From positions 62,001-126,000 of the forward strand of contig NZ_JACDXW010000006.1 of assembly GCF_020539505.1 (NCBI RefSeq): a stretch of 64,000 bases of DNA. The letters run 5' to 3'. The notes under the pieces are model-generated. The model saw only the letters and a program-made list of their open reading frames with translations. It did no database searches and was not told the DNA's origin. This stretch comes from Mesopusillimonas faecipullorum (GTDB lineage Bacteria; Pseudomonadota; Gammaproteobacteria; Burkholderiales; Burkholderiaceae_B). Made by a program: the position numbers and the translations under genes. Each line of letters opens with the position of its first letter. Positions within the stretch are counted from its first letter, which is position 1. This document shows positions 27,728-36,876 of this stretch, piece by piece.

Positions 27728-28246
27728 ATGCCTGCTATCGAACTTACTACCCAAGAGCGAAGCGCCCAACGCGCCGCCGCCCACCCCCTTCACCCTGTCG
27801 TCATTATTGGCGCCCGTGGCCTGACGCCTGCCGTCCTGAAGGAGATCAACGTCCACCTGGACGCCCATCAACTGATAAAAATCAAGGTGGCCGGGCACGA
27901 ACGTGACGACCGCCAAGCTATGCTGGTCACGATTTGCGACCAACTATCGTGTGCCCCGATTCATCACCTGGGCAAAACACTGATCGTTTATCGCCCCAAG
28001 GCTGAGGCCGCGCCGGCTGCGGAAACCACCCGTGCGGTAAGGGCTCCCAACGCGCCTCATATCCCTAAGAAACAAGCGGCAACCGGTGCCACCGCACCTG
28101 CAAAACGCCCTCGCCGGCCCGCAGAGGGCCCAGCAACAGCACGCCCCACACGCAAACCGGCCGCTGCAGGTGCGGGCCACAGGGTTCCGCGCAAGGCAGG
28201 CAGTGCGCTCAGCTTGCGCGCACGCAATCGCGCACGCCAAAAATAA
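27728..28246 (+). CDS. yhbY: YhbY-type CRM-domain RNA-binding protein with basic tail
   Basis: Residues about 1-95 form the CRM (YhbY) domain: HPVVIIGARGLTPAVLKEIN with the GxxG loop, HQLIKIKVAG, and ICDQLSCAPIHHLGKTLIVY. The family associates with pre-50S ribosomal particles. The protein is 172 residues against about 97 in E. coli. The extra 75 residues are rich in A, P, R and K (for example RPRRPAEGPATARPTRKPAA) and are probably disordered and RNA-binding. It diverges from rlmE, another 50S factor, over a very short promoter region. Confidence 0.9.
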   Translation: MPAIELTTQERSAQRAAAHPLHPVVIIGARGLTPAVLKEINVHLDAHQLIKIKVAGHERDDRQAMLVTICDQLSCAPIHHLGKTLIVYRPKAEAAPAAETTRAVRAPNAPHIPKKQAATGATAPAKRPRRPAEGPATARPTRKPAAAGAGHRVPRKAGSALSLRARNRARQK

Positions 28247-28257
28247 AATCAAAAAAA

Positions 28258-28279
28258 CCGCCCAAGCCAGCCTGGGCGG
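28258..28279. terminator. Bidirectional terminator between yhbY and greA
   Basis: CCGCCCA and TGGGCGG form 7-base arms. On the minus strand TTTTTTTGATTTT follows, a clear terminator for greA. On the plus strand the weaker TATATTTT follows yhbY. Confidence 0.85.
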
Positions 28280-28356
28280 TATATTTTACATGGCCTTAGA
28301 TGCAGGCCACACATCTCTTAGCCTGCCCCTGATACGGCGCAAGCTATTCACCCGCT

Positions 28357-28833
28357 TTAAACGTAGCTAATACCCAGAATTTCGTATTCGCGCACACCTG
28401 CAGGGGCTTTGACCTCGACAACATCACCGACAGCACGTCCAATAAGGGCTCGTGCCACGGGGCTGGAGATCGAAATACGGTTAGAGCGGATGTCGGCTTC
28501 GACATCGCCCACGATCTGGTAGCTAAGGCGTTGACCCGATTCCAGCTCTTCGATTTCAACGGTCGCGCCAAACACAATGCTGCCCTCCACCTCTAGTTCG
28601 GCGGGGGTGATGATTTGGGCATTGGAGAGTGTACCTTCGAGCTCTTGAATACGCCCTTCGACGAAACCCTGGCGTTCGCGCGCAGCATCGTACTCGGCGT
28701 TCTCGGACAGATCACCTTGCGCCCGCGCTTCGGCGATGGCCTCGATGATGGCAGGCCGCTCGACGGTCTTGAGCCTGTGCAGTTCTTGTTGCAGGCGCTC
28801 AGCGCCGCTTGCTGTCAACGGTATCGCGGACAT
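28357..28833 (-). CDS. greA: Transcription elongation factor GreA
   Basis: The 158-residue protein has the GreA coiled-coil N-terminus ([44 protein letters not shown], with the acidic tip) and the C-terminal FKBP-like domain ([22 protein letters not shown]). It stimulates RNA polymerase to cleave backtracked RNA. An AGGA box precedes the ATG. A terminator-like hairpin with a T-run lies 27-44 bases upstream of the start, so leader attenuation is likely. Confidence 0.97.
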   Translation of the reverse strand: MSAIPLTASGAERLQQELHRLKTVERPAIIEAIAEARAQGDLSENAEYDAARERQGFVEGRIQELEGTLSNAQIITPAELEVEGSIVFGATVEIEELESGQRLSYQIVGDVEADIRSNRISISSPVARALIGRAVGDVVEVKAPAGVREYEILGISYV

Positions 28834-28849
28834 GGTCGTTCCTACTAAA

Positions 28850-28877
28850 AGTAAAAAGACGCTCCGGTGACGGAGCG
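28850..28877 (-). terminator. Terminator-like hairpin in the greA leader (possible attenuator)
   Basis: On the minus strand CGCTCCG-TCAC-CGGAGCG (28877-28860) is followed by TCTTTTTACTTTT, then the greA ribosome-binding site and ATG at 28833. A promoter cannot fit between hairpin and start, so greA transcripts must read through it. E. coli greA has a comparable leader terminator that yields the GraL small RNAs. Confidence 0.65.
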
Positions 28878-29042
28878 CCCCATGATGACAATCCGCCCGG
28901 TTGGCATAGCCAGGCAGATCTTTATGAAGTGTGAATTGTCTTGCCGGCGCAGCGTGTATCAGGCTAAACAGCTCATGCGGGCTTTTTAAAGCCTTTGTCC
29001 TTGAGCCTGCTTCAGGCTTATAGGCCTAGCGCCAAAGTAAAA

Positions 29043-29065
29043 CCCCGGCTTCCTGGAAACCGGGG
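29043..29065 (-). terminator. lysC terminator
   Basis: On the minus strand CCCCGG and CCGGGG pair around an 11-base loop and are followed by TTTTACTTT. It lies 71 bases past the lysC stop. Confidence 0.75.
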
Positions 29066-29093
29066 AGACACCCTATTGTCGGCAATGTTGGAC

Positions 29094-29124
29094 GAATTTG
29101 CAAGCCCTTGGAGCTTGCAAATTC
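29094..29124 (-). repeat. Perfect inverted repeat after lysC
   Basis: GAATTTGCAAGC (29094-29105) and GCTTGCAAATTC (29113-29124) are exact 12-base arms with a 7-base loop, starting 12 bases after the lysC stop. There is no T-run. It may protect the lysC 3' end. Confidence 0.6.
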
Positions 29125-29135
29125 ATCAGGCCGGA

Positions 29136-30407
29136 TTATTGGGCGGGGAAGGCCGGCGTCTCGCCGTCCAGGCCAAAAGCCTTATGCAAGGCACGCACCG
29201 CCAATTCCATGTACTTGTCATTCAGGATGACGGAGGTTTTGATCTCGCTGGTGCTGATCATCTGGATATTGATGCCTTCTTCGCTTAGCGTACGGAACAT
29301 CAGGCTGGCCACGCCAACATGGCTGCGCATGCCGATACCAACAATGGAAACCTTGCAGACTTTTTCGTCAGCCACTACCTCTTGAGCACCCACGGCGGGA
29401 GCGATCTGTTTTTGCAGCAAGTCGGAGGTGCGCTTGAAGTCGTTGCGATTGACGGTGAACGAAAAGTCAGTGGTGCCACGCACCGACTGGTTCTGCACAA
29501 TCATGTCGACATCGATGTTGGCTGCCGCCACGGGGCCCAGAATGGAATAGGCCACACCCGGGGTGTCGGGAACGCCCAGCAAAGTCAACTTGGCTTCATC
29601 ACGGCTGAAGGCGATGCCGGATACGACAGCGGATTCCATGTTTTTATCTTCCTCGAAAGTAATAAGCGTGCCCGAAGTCATTTCCTGTTCGAGCGAACCG
29701 GCAGGGTCGGTCAGCGACGACAACACCCGCACTGGCACATGGTACTTGCCCGCGAACTCGACGGAGCGGATCTGCAAGACCTTGGAACCCAGTGAGGCCA
29801 TCTCCAGCATTTCTTCGAACGACAGCACTTTCAGGCGACGAGCCTCGGGCACCACGCGCGGGTCGGTCGTGTAGACGCCATCGACGTCAGTGTAAATAAG
29901 ACATTCTGTCGCTTTCAGTGCTGCGGCGATGGCCACAGCGGAAGTGTCGGAGCCACCACGACCCAGGGTGGTGATATGGCCTTCGTCATCCACGCCTTGG
30001 AAGCCGGTAACGACCACCACGCGACCAGCATCGAGATCGGCTTGAACGCGTGCACTATCGATATTGGTGATACGTGCTTTGGTGTAAGCAGAGTCGGTGT
30101 GCACCGCTACTTGCCAGCCCGCGTAGCTGCGTGCCTCGATACCCTGCTTTTGCAAAGCCAAAGCCAGCAACGCGCTGCTGGCTTGTTCGCCGGTGGCAGC
30201 CAACATGTCCAGTTCGCGGCCGTCGGGCAGGTCGGAAATTTCCTTGGCCAGGCCCAGCAGGCGGTTGGTTTCTCCAGCCATTGCGGACGGCACGACGACG
30301 ACCTGGTGACCCGCAGCGTGCCACTTGGCCACCCGTTTTGCGACATTCTGAATGCGCTCTACCGAGCCCATCGACGTGCCACCATACTTATGAACAAATA
30401 GGGACAT
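29136..30407 (-). CDS. lysC: Aspartate kinase
   Basis: The 423-residue enzyme phosphorylates aspartate, the first step to lysine, methionine and threonine. It shows FVHKYGGTSMGSVERI at the N-terminus, VVVVTGFQGVDDEGHITTLG and GRGGSDTSAVAIAAAL in the kinase, and two C-terminal ACT domains (VVSGIAFSRDEAKLTLLGVP; KVSIVGIGMRSHVGVASLMF). I use the ATG at 30407 with AGGA upstream rather than an open frame 33 codons longer. It follows tilS by 38 bases. Confidence 0.96.
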   Translation of the reverse strand: MSLFVHKYGGTSMGSVERIQNVAKRVAKWHAAGHQVVVVPSAMAGETNRLLGLAKEISDLPDGRELDMLAATGEQASSALLALALQKQGIEARSYAGWQVAVHTDSAYTKARITNIDSARVQADLDAGRVVVVTGFQGVDDEGHITTLGRGGSDTSAVAIAAALKATECLIYTDVDGVYTTDPRVVPEARRLKVLSFEEMLEMASLGSKVLQIRSVEFAGKYHVPVRVLSSLTDPAGSLEQEMTSGTLITFEEDKNMESAVVSGIAFSRDEAKLTLLGVPDTPGVAYSILGPVAAANIDVDMIVQNQSVRGTTDFSFTVNRNDFKRTSDLLQKQIAPAVGAQEVVADEKVCKVSIVGIGMRSHVGVASLMFRTLSEEGINIQMISTSEIKTSVILNDKYMELAVRALHKAFGLDGETPAFPAQ

Positions 30408-30445
30408 GATGCGTCCTGTGTAAGTTGATCGAACAGCAAAACCGT

Positions 30446-31465
30446 TTATTGTAGCGTGTTTGAAGACACAAGCAGCATGCGCCCCTTTACACAAGCGATG
30501 ACCCAACCGTCATGCTTTAACTGCAGGCTTCTGTCATGACCCAAGGCGTGCAGTTGGCGCATTTGCCGCATCAACTCACGCAGGCGCGCGTCTGACGGCA
30601 TGCGTAAGCCTGCCTGCGCCAACCAATGCCGCAACACCTGTGCCTGGCGCGGCGGCGACAGGGCGCGCCAATCAGCCAAGGAAAATGACAGCCTGTCTTC
30701 AGAAGGCTGCAAGCCCGCAAAATCCTGGGCCGCCACTTCGGTCAACAAGTCGGCCAGCTCGGCGCTTTGACGCGCATGGCGAGCCAGTATCGCCTGCCAA
30801 CCGGGCCAACGCTCGTCCAGGTGCGGCGTCAGGCGGCCCCGCAATGCACCACGGGTGTAATCTTCTTGGATATTGGTCGGGTCTTGCACGGCTTCCCAGC
30901 CGTGCTGCTGGACATAGCGCTGAGCGCAGGCCAGGATAAGCTTGCGTGGCACCCCCAGCCAGGGGCGCAAAAAAGGCATGCCTTCGCGTTCGCTGATGGC
31001 TCGCATAGCGGCAAGCCCCTCAGGACCGGCGCCCCTTAGCAAACGCATCAACACGGTCTCTGCTTGATCATCTTGATGATGCGCCAGCAACACGCCATCC
31101 AATCCAAGACCGCGACTCATCTCAATCAAGGCCTTGTAACGGGCAGTGCGAGCGGCCGACTCGATCCCGTCACCATGGGAAAAATCAACCGTCACTTGTG
31201 TTTCTTGCCAGCCCGCACCCAAGCGTTGCGCGAGATCGCGGGCGCGGTCCCGCCACCGCCCGGCGGCCTCTTGCAAGCCGTGATGCACATGCAGACAATG
31301 AAGATCAAGGCCGTGACGCTGGGCATAGGCAGCCGCATGCACGGCAAGCATGGCGGAATCGGCGCCGCCACTGAGCGCCACCCCCAGCCGACGGCAATGG
31401 GGTAGCCAGCGCATCGCCGGAGCCAACGCTGCCGCCAATTGCGGGTCGAGGTCTGACCCGTTCAT
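30446..31465 (-). CDS. tilS: tRNA(Ile)-lysidine synthetase
   Basis: The 339-residue protein has the PP-loop GVALSGGADSAMLAVHAAA and the LHVHHGLQ and AHHQDDQAETVLMRLLRGAG motifs of TilS. It attaches lysine to C34 of tRNA-Ile(CAU) so that it reads AUA. It is shorter than the E. coli enzyme (about 430), with a reduced C-terminal region, common in Burkholderiales. It lies 7 bases after accA. Confidence 0.93.
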   Translation of the reverse strand: MNGSDLDPQLAAALAPAMRWLPHCRRLGVALSGGADSAMLAVHAAAYAQRHGLDLHCLHVHHGLQEAAGRWRDRARDLAQRLGAGWQETQVTVDFSHGDGIESAARTARYKALIEMSRGLGLDGVLLAHHQDDQAETVLMRLLRGAGPEGLAAMRAISEREGMPFLRPWLGVPRKLILACAQRYVQQHGWEAVQDPTNIQEDYTRGALRGRLTPHLDERWPGWQAILARHARQSAELADLLTEVAAQDFAGLQPSEDRLSFSLADWRALSPPRQAQVLRHWLAQAGLRMPSDARLRELMRQMRQLHALGHDRSLQLKHDGWVIACVKGRMLLVSSNTLQ

Positions 31466-31472
31466 ACCTGAC

Positions 31473-32435
31473 TTAGGCCGCGTCTTGGAAACGACCGTAG
31501 GACAACAAGCGCTCGAGACGTCGCTCTAGCAGCTGTTGAGTGCTAAGGCCGGCCACGTCACGCAGAGCATCGGTGAGCGCACGCTCAAGCTGGCGCGCCA
31601 TGGTGCCGGGGTCGCGATGCGCCCCGCCTATGGGTTCGTTGACCACGCGATCGATAAGCCCGAACTCTTTGAGTTTGGGCGCCGTGATGGCAAGCGCTTC
31701 TGCCGCCACAGGGGCTTTATCTGCGCTACGCCAAAGAATGGAAGCGCAGCCCTCGGGCGAAATGACGGCGTAAGTCGCATACTGCAACATCATCACCGCA
31801 TCGCCTACCGCAATGGCTAACGCGCCCCCGGAGCCGCCTTCACCAATAATGGTGGAGATAATGGGGACTTTCAGTTCAGCCATGGCGTACAGATTGTGGC
31901 CGATGGCTTCGGATTGACCACGCTCTTCTGCACCAATGCCAGGATAGGCGCCCGGCGTGTCAACGAAGGTGAAGATGGGGAGCTGGAATTTCTCGGCCAG
32001 TCGCATTAAGCGCAGCGCCTTGCGATAGCCCTCTGGGCGCGGCATGCCAAAGTTGCGCATGGCACGCTCTTTGGTGTCGCGACCTTTTTGATGGCCGATA
32101 ACCATGCAGGGTTGGCCATTGAAACGCGCCATGCCGCCCACGATGGATTGGTCGTCCGCATACATGCGGTCGCCATGCAATTCGTGGAAATCCGTGAAGA
32201 TCTCCCGCACGTAATCCATGGTGTAGGGCCGCTGGGGATGGCGGGCCACCAATGCGGTCTGCCAAGGCGTAAGCTTGGCATAAATATTTTTGGCCAGCGT
32301 CTGGCTTTTCAATTGCAGCCGGCCCACTTCGTCAGAGATATCGACTGCCGAGTCGGCCTGCACGAAGCGCAACTGTTCGATTTTCGCTTCGAGCTCGGCC
32401 AACGGCTGTTCAAATTCTAGGAAGGTATTACGCAT
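31473..32435 (-). CDS. accA: Acetyl-CoA carboxylase carboxyltransferase subunit alpha
   Basis: The 320-residue protein matches Acc[61 protein letters not shown] and [17 protein letters not shown]. With AccD it transfers CO2 from biotin to acetyl-CoA, making malonyl-CoA for fatty acid synthesis. I use the ATG at 32435 (MRNTFLEF), the family start. An open frame 49 codons longer is not family-like. Confidence 0.97.
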   Translation of the reverse strand: MRNTFLEFEQPLAELEAKIEQLRFVQADSAVDISDEVGRLQLKSQTLAKNIYAKLTPWQTALVARHPQRPYTMDYVREIFTDFHELHGDRMYADDQSIVGGMARFNGQPCMVIGHQKGRDTKERAMRNFGMPRPEGYRKALRLMRLAEKFQLPIFTFVDTPGAYPGIGAEERGQSEAIGHNLYAMAELKVPIISTIIGEGGSGGALAIAVGDAVMMLQYATYAVISPEGCASILWRSADKAPVAAEALAITAPKLKEFGLIDRVVNEPIGGAHRDPGTMARQLERALTDALRDVAGLSTQQLLERRLERLLSYGRFQDAA

Positions 32436-32521
32436 AGGAAGGTGCCTGATCCGGAACTGGCTGATTTTAATGGACAAATGCAAGTTTGGGCCGATGACTT
32501 GAATACCACCGGCTGAGCATA

Positions 32522-33166
32522 TTACTTGCCTGATGGCGCAGCAAGGCTGCGCCAGAGATACCAAGTGGCGACCGTACGCCAAGGCGCCCAGGCCTGGGCC
32601 ACCTCTCGGGCCTCGAAGCGCGATACGGGCTCACCACTGAAATAGTGTAGCGAAATTGCTTTAAGCAGACCTGCGTCGTCCAGAGGCAGGACATCGGGCC
32701 GCCCAAGGCTGAAGATAAGAAACATCTCGGCCGTCCAGCGCCCTATGCCTCGCAACTGGCACAGTTCGGCGATGATGGCTTCGTCATCCATCTCTTGCCA
32801 GGCAGAAGGCCGCAAGCGCTTTTCAGCAAACGCAGAGGCCAGACCAACGATGTATTCGCCCTTGCGCCGTGAAACACCTAGTTCGCGCAACTGCTCGGGC
32901 GTCATCTCGGCGATTTTGGCCGGTGCGGGCCTACGCCCACAAGCACCCACGAAGCGCGCCCATATGGCATTGGCGGAAGCCGTGGACACTTGCTGACTGA
33001 CGATAGCACGAGCCAGGCTCATGAAAGGCGTAGAGGCGGGTTCGAGGATGTCTTGGGCATGGCGGGGAATCAGGCGGCGCAGGATGCGGTCACGCCGCAT
33101 CAACTGGGCCGAGGCCTCATCCCAATAGCCGGGTCGCAGGTCGGAAGACGTTATTGCTTGACTCAT
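32522..33166 (-). CDS. DNA-3-methyladenine glycosylase II (AlkA-like)
   Basis: The 214-residue protein has the HhH-GPD fold: [22 protein letters not shown], the helix-hairpin-helix [20 protein letters not shown] and the catalytic aspartate in [13 protein letters not shown]. It should excise alkylated purines. It lacks the N-terminal regulatory or AlkA-N domain of the E. coli enzyme, as is usual for short AlkA types. A GGAAGG box precedes the ATG at 33166. It lies 11 bases after cysS. Confidence 0.9.
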   Translation of the reverse strand: MSQAITSSDLRPGYWDEASAQLMRRDRILRRLIPRHAQDILEPASTPFMSLARAIVSQQVSTASANAIWARFVGACGRRPAPAKIAEMTPEQLRELGVSRRKGEYIVGLASAFAEKRLRPSAWQEMDDEAIIAELCQLRGIGRWTAEMFLIFSLGRPDVLPLDDAGLLKAISLHYFSGEPVSRFEAREVAQAWAPWRTVATWYLWRSLAAPSGK

Positions 33167-33177
33167 GGCGCCTTCCA

Positions 33178-34629
33178 TTAAACACGACGCCATTGCGTCT
33201 GCCCACCTGGGCGGTCTTCAAGCTCGACACCTGCTTCACGCAACTGGGCACGCAGCGCATCAGCGCGAGCAAAGTCGCGCTCGGCCTTGGCTTGGATACG
33301 TTCGGCCACCAACGCCTCGATGGCTGCGGTATCCAAGCCGGCTTGGGTACTGCTACCGAGGTAGCGGGTGGGAGACTGCATATAAGCGACAGGATCGGCT
33401 TGCAGTAAGCCCAACACGCCGCCCAGCGCCCGCAACAAGCCAGCTTGCTCGCTGGAGCCCGTTTTATGCGTTTCAGAGGCCAGGTCGAACAACACGGCAA
33501 CAGCACCCGCCGTATTGAAATCGTCATCCATGGCCGCTTTGAAAGCCTGCGCGGCAGGATGCGCCCAATCTATGGATACCGATGCCGGTGCCACATTCAG
33601 CAAAGCCTGATAAAGCCTATCTAGAGCCTGTTGCGCATCGCGCAAATTATCGGGCGCGTAGTTCTGCGCACTGCGGTAATGGTTGCGCACAATGAAAAAG
33701 CGCAGCATCTCGGCTTCACGCAGATTGACCTCATAAGCGGCTCGCTCGTTTTCGAGCGATGCCGGGGCCGAGATGGTTTGGCGTATCGTGCGGAAATTAC
33801 CCAAGGATTTGGACATTTTCTCGGCGTCTACCATGAGCGGGCCGCAATGCATCCAGATATTGGCCAATGCCCCCCCGAACGCGCCTTCGGTTTGCGCGAT
33901 TTCGTTCTCGTGATGAGGAAACTTAAGGTCGGGACCACCGCCATGAATATCCAGAGGCAGGCCCAGCAAAGCTTCGCTCATGGCGGAGCATTCGATATGC
34001 CAACCAGGACGGCCAAAACCGTAGGGGGAGGCCCACTTGGTGTCCTCGGGCTCTTCGGGCTTGGCGGACTTCCATAGAACAAAGTCCAGCGGGTCTCGTT
34101 TACCTTCAGCCACGGCAACGCGCTCGCCGGCGCGCAGGTCGTCTAGTGTTTTGCCAGACAGTTTGCCGTAACCAGGAAACCGGCGTACCGCATAGTTAAC
34201 GTCGCCATCAGGCGCACGATAGGCCAAGCCTTTATCTTCCAGCATGCCGATGATGTCCAGCATACGCCCCACGTGCGCGGTGGCACGTGGCTCGGCCGAC
34301 GGGGGCTCGACGCTGAGCGCCTGCTCGTCAGCATGCATGGCGGCAATGTAAAACTCGGTCACTTGCGCGATGGGGCGATGGGTTTCGACAGCGCGACGAA
34401 TGATCTTGTCATCGATATCGGTGATGTTGCGCACGTACTCGACACCATAGCCGCTGGCCTTAAGCCAACGTTGTATGACATCGAAGCCGACCAGCATCCT
34501 GGCGTGCCCAAGATGGCAATAATCGTAGACGGTCATGCCGCATACATACATGCGCACGCGCGCGGGATCCTGAGGCCGAAAGGGCTCTTTGGCTCGGGAA
34601 AGAGTGTTATAAATGTGCAGTGTGCTCAT
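33178..34629 (-). CDS. cysS: Cysteinyl-tRNA synthetase
   Basis: The 483-residue class I synthetase has the HIGH-type site in [15 protein letters not shown] (HLGH), the zinc ligand area [13 protein letters not shown] and KMSKSLGN. It charges tRNA-Cys. The ATG at 34629 follows GTCAGGAA; the longer frame from 34686 is less likely. It begins the leftward series cysS-alkA-accA-tilS-lysC and diverges from the TPR gene. Confidence 0.97.
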   Translation of the reverse strand: MSTLHIYNTLSRAKEPFRPQDPARVRMYVCGMTVYDYCHLGHARMLVGFDVIQRWLKASGYGVEYVRNITDIDDKIIRRAVETHRPIAQVTEFYIAAMHADEQALSVEPPSAEPRATAHVGRMLDIIGMLEDKGLAYRAPDGDVNYAVRRFPGYGKLSGKTLDDLRAGERVAVAEGKRDPLDFVLWKSAKPEEPEDTKWASPYGFGRPGWHIECSAMSEALLGLPLDIHGGGPDLKFPHHENEIAQTEGAFGGALANIWMHCGPLMVDAEKMSKSLGNFRTIRQTISAPASLENERAAYEVNLREAEMLRFFIVRNHYRSAQNYAPDNLRDAQQALDRLYQALLNVAPASVSIDWAHPAAQAFKAAMDDDFNTAGAVAVLFDLASETHKTGSSEQAGLLRALGGVLGLLQADPVAYMQSPTRYLGSSTQAGLDTAAIEALVAERIQAKAERDFARADALRAQLREAGVELEDRPGGQTQWRRV

Positions 34630-34763
34630 TTCCTGACGCACGGGCTCGAGGCTAAAATGGCAATCGATTAGTATAGCAAGCCTCATCCGTATGGCATGAA
34701 CCGCCCTCGTTTACGGCGTCTTGCCTGGGCTTTACCGCCATTTTTCTCTCCACAGGTTCGCTC

Positions 34764-35411
34764 GTGTCCGCATTTTTTCGTTACTTTGCATCGCTGTGTT
34801 TGGCTTTGGTTTTGCCCTATGCGCAGGCCCAATCCGTGCCATCGCAAGTGCTTTTTGATGATCCCCCACCCGCAGAAGGCGGCTGGAAAGGCCTTGCACA
34901 CCTGCTTGAGGCCATGGAACCCGGCACTGATACCGCCTTGCCCCTTAGCCCCAGCCAAATCAGCGAACGTATTTCCGATATGCTGAACGACGGCCAAAGC
35001 GCCGAAGCCCTCAAGGTGATAGAAAAGTACGAGAACATACGTGGCGCCTCGCCCGAGGCCCTGGGCACTGACGTGCAGCTTATGTTCCAAAAAGGCCGCG
35101 CATTGTCGGCAATCGGTCGTAACGACGAGGCCATTGCACTGTATCGCGACATGACAGTGCGCTTCCCCGAGCTTCCCGAACCCTGGAATAACCTGGCGGC
35201 CGAGTACGTCAAAAAGAACCAGCTTGACTTGGCACGCGACGCCTTGCTGATGTCTTTATCCATTTCACCAAGCTATGCGGCAGCGCGCATTAACCTTGGG
35301 CGTGTTTACCTGATGCTGGCGCGCGAGTCTTTCAGTTTGGCGGTCGACCAGGGTCAACCCCAGGCTCGCGACACCGTCACGCGCATCGACGCTATTCTGC
35401 AACCCCGTTGA
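34764..35411 (+). CDS. Exported TPR-repeat protein
   Basis: The 215-residue protein starts at GTG and has a Sec signal peptide (MSAFFRYFASLCLALVLPYAQ, cut near residue 22). The rest contains TPR-like helices: LNDGQSAEALKVIEKYENI, GRALSAIGRNDEAIALYRDM, WNNLAAEYVKKNQLDLARDA and SYAAARINLGRVYLMLAR. It is probably a periplasmic scaffold. It lies just before a secreted cyclophilin, and both could act in envelope protein folding, which is inference. Confidence 0.8.
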   Translation: MSAFFRYFASLCLALVLPYAQAQSVPSQVLFDDPPPAEGGWKGLAHLLEAMEPGTDTALPLSPSQISERISDMLNDGQSAEALKVIEKYENIRGASPEALGTDVQLMFQKGRALSAIGRNDEAIALYRDMTVRFPELPEPWNNLAAEYVKKNQLDLARDALLMSLSISPSYAAARINLGRVYLMLARESFSLAVDQGQPQARDTVTRIDAILQPR

Positions 35412-35430
35412 ACCTTGATTTCCGAACCCC

Positions 35431-36084
35431 ATGACATGCACTGATATGACCAGCCGCAAGCCGTCGCCCATGCGGCGCGCTTGTCTGGCTGCCCTGACCG
35501 GCCTTGCCATGCTGGCCGCCTGCTCTCAGCAGGCCACTCCTAACACTTCCACTTCTTCGACAGGTGAAACCGCAATGACTACTTCCCCCCGCGTCCAACT
35601 CCAGACCAACCACGGCACCATCGTGCTCGAACTCGATGCCGTCAAAGCGCCCAAAACCACGGCCAATTTTCTCGAGTATGTGAATGACGGTTTTTTCAAC
35701 GGCACGGTCTTTCACCGCGTCATTAACAACTTCATGGTGCAAGGCGGCGGCTTCGAGCCAGGCATGAAACAAAAGCCCACCAAAGCGGCCATCGACAACG
35801 AAGCCGACAACGGCCTCAAGAACGACCGTTACACCATCGCCATGGCCCGCACCAGCGACCCTCATTCCGCTACGGCCCAGTTCTTCATCAACGTCAATGA
35901 CAACGACTTCCTGAACTTCACTGCGCCCACCCCCAATGGCTGGGGCTATGCCGTGTTCGGCAAGGTCGTGGAAGGCACTGAAGTGGTCGACAAGATCAAG
36001 AGCGTAAAAACCGGCAGCAAGGGCTTCCACCAAGACGTGCCTGCTGAAGACGTCGTTATCGAATCCGCCAGCGTCGTTGAGTAA
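35431..36084 (+). CDS. Peptidyl-prolyl cis-trans isomerase (cyclophilin), lipoprotein form with possible internal start
   Basis: The C-terminal 165 residues are a cyclophilin: [57 protein letters not shown] and [11 protein letters not shown]. They are preceded by a basic start, a hydrophobic stretch and a lipobox (LAMLAAC, Cys31), so the long form should be a lipoprotein. Candidate starts are 35431, 35446 and 35470. A further ATG at 35575, after an AGGTGA box, begins MTTSPRVQL, like cytosolic PpiB. The gene may make both forms. The stop overlaps lpxH by 8 bases. Confidence 0.9.
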   Translation: MTCTDMTSRKPSPMRRACLAALTGLAMLAACSQQATPNTSTSSTGETAMTTSPRVQLQTNHGTIVLELDAVKAPKTTANFLEYVNDGFFNGTVFHRVINNFMVQGGGFEPGMKQKPTKAAIDNEADNGLKNDRYTIAMARTSDPHSATAQFFINVNDNDFLNFTAPTPNGWGYAVFGKVVEGTEVVDKIKSVKTGSKGFHQDVPAEDVVIESASVVE

Positions 36085-36874
36085 ACTGGTTTTAAGCGGC
36101 ACCACCTGGATAGCCGCTGACATCCACCTGGGGCCGCAAGGCCCCGCGACTGCTTCGCACTTTTACGACTTTCTACGACAAGCCGAACAAGAGTGCGACA
36201 CCTTGATTCTCTGCGGAGACATCTTCCACGTTTGGGTGGGAGACGATCAAACTCATTCGCCCGAACCCTGGTTGGCTTCAGCCATCCAGGCTCTGCGGGG
36301 TTTTTCTAGCAAGAAACCCTTGTACTTGATGCGAGGCAATCGCGATTTTTTGCTGGGCGAGGCGTTTGCAGCCAGTGTCGGTGCCACCTTGCTACCAGAC
36401 GAGCTGCATATTGTTTCGCCCGCTGGTGAGTTCTGGCTGACCCATGGCGACGAGCTTTGCCTGGACGACCAGGCATATCAACGCTTTCGGCGCATCGTAC
36501 GTAAGCCGTGGGTGCAAGGTCTATTTCTGGCTTCCCCCTTGGCTTGGCGACGCGGCATTGCCAACTACTTTCGCCAACGCAGCCGTCAGGCCGGGCGCTA
36601 CAAAAACAGCGTGATTACTGATGTCAGCCCGCAGGCTTGGCACGACCTACTGACGCGTCAAGGCCTGTCGGTGCTGGTGCATGGGCACACGCACCGGCCT
36701 TCGATTCATCACAATACGACAGACGGTCTGCACCGCATCGTATTACCTGACTGGGAATTCGACCACAGCAAGCCCACGCGCAGCGGCTGGTTGAGCGTAG
36801 ACGATAGCGGTCTGACCCTAAGGTACGCGGACGCGGCCGAGCATTTTACCCAGCCCGCAGAAGGCGGCTTGTAG
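36077..36874 (+). CDS. lpxH: UDP-2,3-diacylglucosamine diphosphatase
   Basis: The 265-residue metallophosphoesterase shows the LpxH set: [44 protein letters not shown] and [10 protein letters not shown]. It cleaves UDP-diacylglucosamine to lipid X in lipid A synthesis at the inner membrane face. The start is a TTG at 36077 inside the end of the cyclophilin gene, with no strong ribosome-binding site, suggesting coupling. Confidence 0.93.
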   Translation: MSKLVLSGTTWIAADIHLGPQGPATASHFYDFLRQAEQECDTLILCGDIFHVWVGDDQTHSPEPWLASAIQALRGFSSKKPLYLMRGNRDFLLGEAFAASVGATLLPDELHIVSPAGEFWLTHGDELCLDDQAYQRFRRIVRKPWVQGLFLASPLAWRRGIANYFRQRSRQAGRYKNSVITDVSPQAWHDLLTRQGLSVLVHGHTHRPSIHHNTTDGLHRIVLPDWEFDHSKPTRSGWLSVDDSGLTLRYADAAEHFTQPAEGGL

Positions 36875-36876
36875 GC

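Larger units (their letters stand above)
28878..29135. other. Intergenic region between lysC and greA
   Basis: This stretch should contain the greA promoter. It also holds the lysC terminator (29043-29065) and a perfect 12-base inverted repeat at 29094-29124. I see no coding frame or tRNA in it. Confidence 0.5.
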
